A DNA stretch of 21,803 nt, from contig CALBVQ010000230.1 of assembly GCA_937969485.1 (NCBI GenBank), positions 1-21,803 on the forward strand. Direction: 5' to 3'. The stretch comes from an uncultured Saprospiraceae bacterium. GTDB lineage: Bacteria; Bacteroidota; Bacteroidia; Chitinophagales; Saprospiraceae. The first letter of the stretch is position 1. Each line of letters starts with the position of its first letter. Below, in pieces: positions 1 to 5,796 of the stretch. The notes under the pieces were generated by a model that saw only the letters and a program-made list of their open reading frames with translations, did not search any database and was not told the DNA's origin. A program made the translations under genes and the position numbers.

Positions 1-140
1 AAACTCGCCGATTCGCCCTGCCTATTTTTAGTACCAATGGTTAGCTTATTTTCTCGCGCTGTTCGGTGGCTTTCCTTGCTCATACACTTGACTCCATTAC
101 GCTGAAATTTCGCGATTTCTTAACGAAATTGAGCAAAGGC
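1..140. repeat. 140-bp intergenic direct repeat, copy 1
   Basis: This stretch matches 417-556 without any gap, with 129 of 140 bases identical by my hand alignment (11 substitutions). The copy contains a small potential hairpin, aatttcg at 106-112 facing cgaaatt at 124-130, which is fully conserved in copy 2. The window begins exactly at the first repeated base, so the true unit probably extends further left. No open reading frame of useful length crosses it. It resembles the multi-copy intergenic repeats common in Bacteroidota genomes; that resemblance is from memory and not from a search. Confidence 0.85.
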
Positions 141-416
141 CACATCTTTTTTCATTTCTCATTCAACTAGATTTATGAAATAGGTTTTTGTGATGAGAGT
201 TTAAACTAAAACTATTTATTAGAAAAATTATTAGGTCTTGAACTTCCTGTGAAATAGAGCGCTCTGCTAATTTTTGCTCAATCAAGCATATCGCATATTT
301 CGGATTAAAGTAATGCTGATTCTTGCATTTTTCCTTTTGGCTTGACCCAAAAGAAAGAAAAACTCAAGGCTGGTGCTAGCAATTTCTAAAATCACTGCAT
401 TTCAGCTATTCCGTCA
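141..416. other. Gene-free spacer between the two direct repeats
   Basis: No coding region was recognised on either strand. It is AT-rich and contains a perfect 10-bp palindrome (agagcgctct, 256-265) and the 334-353 inverted repeat that probably belongs to the repeat element. The remaining gene-free stretch between copy 2 and rfbD (557-756) also shows nothing I recognise apart from a weak 5-bp inverted repeat near 717-731. No clear terminator for the minus-strand operon is visible there. Confidence 0.6.
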
Positions 417-556
417 AAACTCGCCGATTCGACCTGCCTATTTTTAGCACCAATGGTTACTTTGTTTTCTCGCTCTGTTCAGAGGCTTTCCTTGCTCATA
501 CACTTGACTCCATTAAGCTAAAATTTCGCGATTTCTTAACGAAATTGAGAAAAGGC
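417..556. repeat. 140-bp intergenic direct repeat, copy 2
   Basis: This is the second copy of the repeat at 1-140, offset by exactly 416 bp. The same hairpin arms lie at 522-528 and 540-546. Just upstream, 333-416 looks like part of the same element: it contains an inverted repeat (cttttgg at 334-340, ccaaaag at 347-353, six-base loop) followed by a segment running directly into the repeat. The complete unit may therefore be about 331-556, with the left part of copy 1 lying outside the window. Confidence 0.85.
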
Positions 557-756
557 TAAGTGGGTGGGTGCATAGTTTTAGCAACGGTGATCCAGCTCCT
601 GATCTTACTTCAGCAATAAAATCAACGTTGCAGTCTAACTAAAACATTAACTGAAAGTTGATGATGTGGATTGCAAGCAAAGATGAAATCCTCCATATTA
701 GCACAAATTTATGAGTTGATTACAAATCAAAATGGAATGATAAGACTACGGCTGTC

Positions 757-1635
757 CTAATTTTGAAGCTTGTTTCGGATGCATTTAGCAAGAGAGACCT
801 TCCAACTCGGAATTTCTATAGCCAATACGTTCTTAATGAGATCTTTACTAAGTCTGGAATTTAAAGGCCTGGCGGCGGCTGTGGGATATTCAGAAGAAGG
901 TATTCCTTGAATGGCGCAAGAATGACCTCCGAGACTCATAATCTCTTTTGCAAATTCTGCCCAATTTGTAAAACCTTCATTACTAAAGTTGAAGGTCCTA
1001 TTATTATCAAAAATTGCAGAATTGTCTTTCCACAATTCAATCGCTTTAAATGTCACAACGGCAATATCTCCTGCGTAAGTAGGACTGCCTACTTGATCTT
1101 CAACGACTGATAACGAATCCTTTGTTTGACCGAGACGAAGCATAGTGTTGACGAAATTTTGACCGTCTTCATCATATACCCAAGAAGTCCGGATTACAAT
1201 AAATTTTTCAGCAAATAACCTTAGGTTGTTTTCTCCTTCAAGCTTGGTTTTTGCATAAACGCTTTTAGGCGTTTTTGCCGCAGTCTCTGTTATGATTTCA
1301 TCATGATTTGGGTGGTAGACATAATCAGTGGAAAAGTGTATTAATAAGGCCTCCTCGTCCAAAGACCTGCTTGCATTAGCCAAATGAATTAATGAATTAG
1401 CATTAAGTTCTCGGCAAATTTCTCCTTCTTTCTCTGCCTTATCCACTGCTGTATAGGCAGCTGTATTCACGATAACTTTGGGCTTAAAGCCCAAAACCAC
1501 TTCTCGTACTTGTTCTTCATTTGTTACATCAAGAGTTTCTCTATCTGTGAATAGGAATTCATAAGAATAACCATCAGCTAGTTTCTGAATAGCACGTCCT
1601 ACTTGTCCTTTACTCCCTGTCACCAGTATCCGCAT
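757..1635 (-). CDS. rfbD: dTDP-4-dehydrorhamnose reductase (RmlD)
   Basis: This enzyme performs the last step of dTDP-L-rhamnose synthesis, the NAD(P)H-dependent reduction of dTDP-6-deoxy-L-lyxo-4-hexulose in the cytoplasm. The 292-aa product has the usual family length. It shows the N-terminal Rossmann motif GSKGQVG (residues 7-13), STDYVY (102-107), the SDR catalytic pair Y127 and K131 in YAKTK, and DQVGSPTYAGD (180-190), which is typical of RmlD. The ATG lies 2 bp after the rfbC stop, so it is almost certainly the last gene of the era-der-rfbC operon. The rhamnose made is presumably destined for surface polysaccharide. The partner genes rmlA and rmlB are not in the window. I see no convincing terminator after the TAG stop. 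Confidence 0.95.
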   Translation of the reverse strand: MRILVTGSKGQVGRAIQKLADGYSYEFLFTDRETLDVTNEEQVREVVLGFKPKVIVNTAAYTAVDKAEKEGEICRELNANSLIHLANASRSLDEEALLIHFSTDYVYHPNHDEIITETAAKTPKSVYAKTKLEGENNLRLFAEKFIVIRTSWVYDEDGQNFVNTMLRLGQTKDSLSVVEDQVGSPTYAGDIAVVTFKAIELWKDNSAIFDNNRTFNFSNEGFTNWAEFAKEIMSLGGHSCAIQGIPSSEYPTAAARPLNSRLSKDLIKNVLAIEIPSWKVSLAKCIRNKLQN

Positions 1636-1637
1636 GT

Positions 1638-2180
1638 TCAGTAAGTTCTATGGTTTCCAAAAGTGGGCAGGAGCTTATCTTTTTCAGAAATGATTAATCC
1701 ATCATTCATTTCCCATGATACGTTTAGTTCAGCATCTGAATAATGAATTCCGCCCTCACTTTCTTTATTGTAGAAGTTGTCGCATTTATACGAAAATATT
1801 GCGGTCTTACTCAAGACTAAGAAACCATGTGCAAACCCTCGCGGAATAAGAAGTTGCTGTTTTTTTACATCGTCAAGTATTATCGAGAAGCACTTTCCAT
1901 ATGTTGTACTTTCTTTTCGAATATCTACCGCAATATCCTGTACTTTACCCTGAATTACTCGCACAAGCTTAGCTTGACCATGAGGGGCGCATTGATAATG
2001 TAATCCTCGCAACACTCCACGAGCAGAATAACTCTCATTATCCTGTATCCATTTATATTCAAGGGAAGCCTGTTCTTCTTTCTGCTTGTGATATGACTCG
2101 TAAAAGTAACCTCTATCATCGGCAAAAACTTTAGGAGTTAAAACATACAGTCCTTCAAATTCTGTTTTTTTATATTCCAT
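1638..2180 (-). CDS. rfbC: dTDP-4-dehydrorhamnose 3,5-epimerase (RmlC)
   Basis: This cupin-fold epimerase converts dTDP-4-keto-6-deoxy-D-glucose to the L-lyxo form, the third step of dTDP-L-rhamnose synthesis. The 180-aa length is standard. Visible family residues are DDRGYFYE (21-28), the catalytic-base motif RGLHYQ with H61, a lysine at 71, PRGFAHGF (113-120), the catalytic tyrosine at 131 in YKCDNFY, and an aspartate at 168 at the position of the catalytic-dyad aspartate. It starts 1 bp after the der stop codon and ends 2 bp before rfbD, so it is translated from the same message. Active-site assignments follow known RmlC enzymes and were aligned by eye. Confidence 0.95.
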   Translation of the reverse strand: MEYKKTEFEGLYVLTPKVFADDRGYFYESYHKQKEEQASLEYKWIQDNESYSARGVLRGLHYQCAPHGQAKLVRVIQGKVQDIAVDIRKESTTYGKCFSIILDDVKKQQLLIPRGFAHGFLVLSKTAIFSYKCDNFYNKESEGGIHYSDAELNVSWEMNDGLIISEKDKLLPTFGNHRTY

Positions 2181-2181
2181 T

Positions 2182-3486
2182 TTACTTGTCTCGGAAATAT
2201 ATTGTTACTGGAACTCCTGTAAAATTAAAATTCTTTCTTAGCTGATTTTCTAAGTATGCTTTGTAAGAATCCTTGATATATTTCGGGTTATTAGCAAAGA
2301 ATGCAAAAGTAGGGTAGTGAGTCGGTAGTTGAGTCACGTATTTTATTGTCAAGAATCTTCCTCTATAAGCAGGAGGAGGATATTTTTCGATCGCTGCTAG
2401 CATTATCTCATTCAATAGGCTTGTTCGGATTTTTTGTGTACGGTTGGTGTAAACCTCAAGCGCGTATTCGATCACTTTTAATGTTCTCAATTTTTCAGTT
2501 GCCGAAATAAAAACTACGGGGATATCAGTGAAAATACCTATCTTTTCTTTGATGGCTGTTTCCATATCTCTTGCAGTATTGGTCTCTTTCACCATAAGGT
2601 CCCACTTGTTGACAGCTAGCACTAAGCCTTTCTTTCTTTTTACAACTAGCTTGATTAGGTTCAAGTCTTGAGCGGTAATCCCTTCTTGTGCGTCAATCAT
2701 CAAGATACTTACATCGCTATCTTCAATCGCTCGAATGGCACGCATCACTGAATAGAACTCCAAATCTTCGTGCACTTTGGATTTTTTTCGAATCCCAGCT
2801 GTATCAATAATATAAAAGTCCTTATCGAATTTGGTGAACCTTGAATGGATGGCATCTCGAGTAGTTCCGGCAACATCGGTCACGATATTTCGCTCAACAC
2901 CTAGAAGTGCGTTTGTCAATGAGGATTTCCCTACATTTGGTTGACCGATAATACTTATTTTTGGTATATCATCTTCTGGTTCTTCATCTTCAGGTGGTAA
3001 GGCTTCTGTAACCGCATCGAGAATTTCCCCACTTCCACTTCCAGATATCGCAGCGACAAAGAATGTTTCTTCGAAGCCTAGTCCCCAAAATTCATTAGCC
3101 ATAAGTGCTCTTGAACTATTGTCAACTTTATTGACACATACGAATACCTTCTTATCGGTTTTTCTCAACATGTCAGCAATTTCAGAATCTAAGTCAGTGA
3201 TTCCTGTAGTCACGTCGGTCATGAAAATGATAATATGTGCTTCCTCGATGGCTATTTGTACTTGAGATCGTATCGCTGATTCAAACACATCATCTGAGCC
3301 TTTTACGAATCCACCTGTATCGATCACCGTAAATTGTTTACCGTTCCACTCACATGCACCGTAAATTCTGTCTCTCGTAACCCCACTTTGGTTGTCAATT
3401 ATAGCTTGACGTTCACCGATTAATCGGTTGTAAAGTGTTGATTTACCCACGTTGGGGCGGCCTACTATGGCAACTATTTTTGGCAT
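2182..3486 (-). CDS. der: Ribosome biogenesis GTPase Der (EngA)
   Basis: Der is an essential double-GTPase that assists late assembly of the 50S ribosomal subunit. The 434-aa protein has two tandem G domains. The first shows GRPNVGKST (9-17), DTGG (56-59) and NKVD (119-122). The second shows GQPNVGKSS (181-189), DTAG (228-231) and NKWD (293-296). An acidic linker (about 164-174) separates them, and a C-terminal KH-like domain covers roughly 350-434. All nucleotide-binding motifs are intact. It starts 2 bp after the era stop and ends 1 bp before rfbC. An era-der pair is common in Bacteroidota. Confidence 0.98.
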   Translation of the reverse strand: MPKIVAIVGRPNVGKSTLYNRLIGERQAIIDNQSGVTRDRIYGACEWNGKQFTVIDTGGFVKGSDDVFESAIRSQVQIAIEEAHIIIFMTDVTTGITDLDSEIADMLRKTDKKVFVCVNKVDNSSRALMANEFWGLGFEETFFVAAISGSGSGEILDAVTEALPPEDEEPEDDIPKISIIGQPNVGKSSLTNALLGVERNIVTDVAGTTRDAIHSRFTKFDKDFYIIDTAGIRKKSKVHEDLEFYSVMRAIRAIEDSDVSILMIDAQEGITAQDLNLIKLVVKRKKGLVLAVNKWDLMVKETNTARDMETAIKEKIGIFTDIPVVFISATEKLRTLKVIEYALEVYTNRTQKIRTSLLNEIMLAAIEKYPPPAYRGRFLTIKYVTQLPTHYPTFAFFANNPKYIKDSYKAYLENQLRKNFNFTGVPVTIYFRDK

Positions 3487-3488
3487 AA

Positions 3489-4382
3489 TTAATTTTTATA
3501 GCCGAATTGCTTCAGCCATTTGTCATCATTTCTCCAGTTGTCCTTCACTCGAACATATAACTCAAGAAATACTTTTGAATCTAAAAACTCCTCAATGGAA
3601 GCTCTTGCAGCTGTTCCTAATTTCTTAATCGCAGCGCCATCCTTACCTATGATAATCGATTTTTGCGTCTTCCGAGATACATATATCTCTGCAAAAATAT
3701 GAATTATTGGGCCTTTAGCACTTTCTTTATCTTTAAATTCCGTGACAATAACTTCCGTGCTGTACGGAATCTCCTGTTTATACTGTTCTAGGATCTTTTC
3801 TCGAATGATTTCGCTGATGAAAAAACGCTCTGGTTTATCGCTTAATTGGTCTTTTGGGTAATAAGCTGGACCTTCTGGTAAATGAGCTACCAGTATTTCC
3901 ATCAAGTCGTCAATTGCAATTTTTTCCTTAGCAGAAATAAACATGATTGTATCAAACAGGCCTAATCCTTCCCAAAATTCCGTCATTGCCTCCTTTTGCC
4001 CATCTTTTATCTGATCCACCTTATTGATAATAAGGATCTTTGGAACTTTAACGGCCTGTATTTTCTCGAACACTGGATCATCCGTGTCATATTCTTCATA
4101 CAAGTCTGTCACAAATAATAACACATCAGCATCTTCCAATACCGAAAAAGCAAAGCTGTTCATGGCTTTTTGCATCTTGTAATTCGGTTCGTAGATGATT
4201 CCAGGTGTATCAGAAAATACCATTTGGTAATCGTCAGTACTCAATAACCCAATAATACGGTGACGAGTTGTCTGAGGTTTGCTGGTAATAATAGACATCT
4301 TCTCTCCCATCAAAGCATTAAGAAGCGTTGATTTTCCCACATTGGGTCTACCCAAAATATTTATAAATCCTGATTTGTGCAT
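3489..4382 (-). CDS. era: GTPase Era
   Basis: Era is a small GTPase that binds 16S rRNA through a KH domain and takes part in 30S subunit maturation. The 297-aa product has GRPNVGKST (11-19), a switch I TT pair near 38-39, DTPG (58-61), NKVD (120-123) and SAK (150-152). Its C-terminal KH domain contains IIGKDG (244-249). Length is normal. The ATG overlaps the stop codon of the upstream unknown gene by one base (TAATG), which indicates translational coupling, and the der start follows its stop by 2 bp. Confidence 0.98.
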   Translation of the reverse strand: MHKSGFINILGRPNVGKSTLLNALMGEKMSIITSKPQTTRHRIIGLLSTDDYQMVFSDTPGIIYEPNYKMQKAMNSFAFSVLEDADVLLFVTDLYEEYDTDDPVFEKIQAVKVPKILIINKVDQIKDGQKEAMTEFWEGLGLFDTIMFISAKEKIAIDDLMEILVAHLPEGPAYYPKDQLSDKPERFFISEIIREKILEQYKQEIPYSTEVIVTEFKDKESAKGPIIHIFAEIYVSRKTQKSIIIGKDGAAIKKLGTAARASIEEFLDSKVFLELYVRVKDNWRNDDKWLKQFGYKN

Positions 4383-4966
4383 TAATATCGTAGTTGCCGA
4401 ACTGAGGAATTCATTCTCCGTTCTATTTCATCAAATAAGTGCTGTGGTTTTCTGCCACGCCAGTGTACTTCATTAAGATGAGGTCCTATATTTACATGAA
4501 ATTGAATTCCTACGTCATGCATTTCATCTTCCACGTGCTTGAACAAGTTAATAAAGCATATCCAACCGCCATAAGTAGATACCTCTTCCTGCCATTCTTC
4601 ATAATAGCAATCGTCCGAACCATGGAAATTCAGAACGTTTTCGCAAGCCACAGCATAGTATTCTATTCCATTTTCGATCAATGGCTCTATCACCTCTCGC
4701 TTGAAAAACATAATGTCGTTGTGCAAGCAATCGTTCCATTCTCCTATCAACTCAATCACCGCAAACTTTGTAGAATAATCTACATATAAGATTTTTGCAT
4801 ATAGTGTACTAGACCCAAAATCATCCCATTGTGGATGAATGAAATAGTTGTATATCTTTTGCGTATAGGCGAATTCATTATACTCCCTTTTGTAAAAAGG
4901 TGAACGTTCATCTGTTTCAGCGGAATAAATATCCCGCCATTTGTAATATGGCTCTATCGTATGCAT
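4382..4966 (-). CDS. Conserved protein of unknown function, first gene of era-der operon
   Basis: I cannot assign a function or a named family. The 194-aa product (from the ATG) is rich in aromatic and acidic residues and lacks a signal peptide or membrane segment, so it is probably cytoplasmic. Stretches such as IHPQWDDFGS, ELIGEWNDCLHNDIMFFKRE and ENVLNFHGSDDCYYEEW look like conserved cores. Similar proteins occur beside era in other Bacteroidota as far as I remember; this is unverified. The frame stays open to a GTG at 4987, but that codon lies inside a likely promoter box (4987-4994), so I prefer the ATG at 4966. Its stop overlaps the era start by one base, suggesting coordinated production with the two ribosome GTPases. 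Confidence 0.85.
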   Translation of the reverse strand: MHTIEPYYKWRDIYSAETDERSPFYKREYNEFAYTQKIYNYFIHPQWDDFGSSTLYAKILYVDYSTKFAVIELIGEWNDCLHNDIMFFKREVIEPLIENGIEYYAVACENVLNFHGSDDCYYEEWQEEVSTYGGWICFINLFKHVEDEMHDVGIQFHVNIGPHLNEVHWRGRKPQHLFDEIERRMNSSVRQLRY

Positions 4967-4986
4967 TAACTTTACGCTTTCAACCA

Positions 4987-4994
4987 CAAAGCTA
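4987..4994 (-). promoter_or_regulatory. Possible Bacteroidota -7 promoter box for the era-der-rfb operon
   Basis: Read on the minus strand this is TAGCTTTG, a full match to the TAnnTTTG -7 box of Bacteroidota sigma-ABfr promoters. It lies about 20 bp upstream of the ATG at 4966, giving a leader of some 15 nt. No clear TTG at the -33 position was found. On the plus strand, tagtttta at 5001-5008 is a weaker 7/8 match that could serve the divergent gene at 5021. Confidence 0.4.
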
Positions 4995-5020
4995 GCCTTT
5001 TAGTTTTATTAATTTACTGC

Positions 5021-5551
5021 ATGAGTCAGTCTCCATTTCATATTGTTATCACAGGACCGGAAAGTTCAGGTAAGTCGACCTTGTGGAATCACCTGAAACA
5101 GCTTGTTGATGCGCAATTCGTAGATGAAGTTGCTCGAAAATACTTGGATGATAATGGATTAGATTATCAACGTCAAGACCTTCAGCAAATAGCATTCCTT
5201 CAGTTTCAAAAGCAGCTGGAGGCTCTGAACGCAAACAATGAATTGGTAATCTCAGATACCTGTTTGCTAACTATTGTTATATGGGAAGAAGAGAAGTACG
5301 GTTCGGTTGATATTTTTACAGAAGAGTGGTTTCATCTGCAAAAAGTTGATCATTACTTATTGTTAAAACCGGATATTCCTTGGGTTGAAGACCCCCAGCG
5401 TGAAAATAAGGATGACAGAGATCGGCTATACGACATTTATTTGGAAAAAATAAGAAAATCCAAGATACCGTTTACGGTTTTGGAGGGCAGTAAGGAACAA
5501 AGATTTAAGGACGCAATAAAGGTTTGTCATACACTTATTAATCACTTGTAA
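5021..5551 (+). CDS. NadR-like P-loop kinase/ATPase (AAA_28 type)
   Basis: The 176-aa product has a Walker A motif, GPESSGKST (12-20), followed by VDEVARKYLD (34-43), an acidic strand ending in ISDT (77-80), and PDIPWVEDPQREN (117-129). These features match the nicotinamide-riboside-kinase-like domain of NadR. There is no nicotinamide-nucleotide adenylyltransferase domain, so this is the kinase-like half alone. In Bacteroidota such stand-alone proteins often lie near vitamin transport genes (recalled, unverified). Here the gene ends 45 bp before a TPP riboswitch that controls a TonB-dependent receptor. The substrate could be nicotinamide riboside or, by context, thiamine or a related nucleoside-like vitamin; this is inference. 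It lies upstream of the riboswitch and is therefore not itself riboswitch-controlled. It is divergent from the era operon with a 54-bp gap. Confidence 0.8.
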   Translation: MSQSPFHIVITGPESSGKSTLWNHLKQLVDAQFVDEVARKYLDDNGLDYQRQDLQQIAFLQFQKQLEALNANNELVISDTCLLTIVIWEEEKYGSVDIFTEEWFHLQKVDHYLLLKPDIPWVEDPQRENKDDRDRLYDIYLEKIRKSKIPFTVLEGSKEQRFKDAIKVCHTLINHL

Positions 5552-5576
5552 CGTTATGCATATTGTAATTTATTGC

Positions 5577-5584
5577 TAATTTTG
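5577..5584 (+). promoter_or_regulatory. Possible -7 promoter box for the riboswitch-receptor transcript
   Basis: TAATTTTG matches the TAnnTTTG -7 consensus of Bacteroidota. Transcription starting about 6-8 bp downstream would begin at the base of riboswitch stem P1, exactly where a riboswitch leader should start. No good -33 TTG at normal spacing was found, so the call rests on the box and its position. Confidence 0.5.
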
Positions 5585-5589
5585 CAATA

Positions 5590-5685
5590 CAGCGTTCTCA
5601 TTTGGGGTGCTTTATGATTTTTGTTAAAGCTGAGATGATACCCACTGAACCTGGGCGGGTTGTGCCGCCAAGGGAAATGAGCTTA
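5590..5685 (+). promoter_or_regulatory. TPP (THI-box) riboswitch
   Basis: The leader carries the conserved thiamine pyrophosphate aptamer core. Stem P1 is formed by ctcattt (5597-5603) and aaatgag (5675-5681). GGGGTGC (5604-5610) leads into stem P3, gcttta (5609-5614) with taaagc (5625-5630). The conserved CTGAGAT (5630-5636), ACCC (5640-5643) and GAACCTG (5648-5654) follow. A GC stem, ggcgg (5654-5658) with ccgcc (5665-5669), comes next, and then AGGGAAA (5671-5677) closes the structure. It lies 115 nt upstream of the receptor ATG and on its strand. The expected effect is reduced receptor expression when TPP is plentiful. Confidence 0.95.
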
Positions 5686-5686
5686 G

Positions 5687-5785
5687 ACAGGCAGTTGCTG
5701 CTTGCCCTATACTATTTCCCTATACAATCTTGTTTAATAATAAATGGCTGCCGCCAAAAGTTTACAAAACTTGTGGTTTGCCTGT
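5687..5785 (+). promoter_or_regulatory. Candidate riboswitch expression platform
   Basis: Between the aptamer and the ATG at 5797, acaggca (5687-5693) is exactly complementary to tgcctgt (5779-5785), which ends 11 nt before the start codon. Inside this pairing lies a hairpin with arms 5754-5763 and 5767-5776 (9 of 10 pairs, 3-nt loop). There is no U-tract after the hairpin, so control of translation start is more likely than transcription termination. This is inference from pairing alone. Confidence 0.35.
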
Positions 5786-5796
5786 AATTACGACGT

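Noticed and set aside
256..265. Perfect palindrome agagcgctct
   Set aside because: Ten bases is short, it is isolated, and it lies near no gene start; it could be chance.
1..756. Insertion-sequence remnant or attachment site
   Set aside because: The repeats are direct and about 140 bp long, with no terminal inverted repeats, transposase fragment, integrase or tRNA nearby.
907..1110. Plus-strand frame opposite rfbD
   Set aside because: It is antisense to a well-conserved rfbD gene and has no recognisable protein features.
4967..4987. GTG start at 4987 for the unknown gene before era
   Set aside because: It lies inside a likely -7 promoter box and adds only seven residues; the ATG at 4966 is more plausible.
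5602..5787. 61-codon plus-strand frame across the receptor leader
   Set aside because: It coincides with the TPP riboswitch and its downstream leader; the sequence is explained by RNA structure and the predicted peptide has no features.
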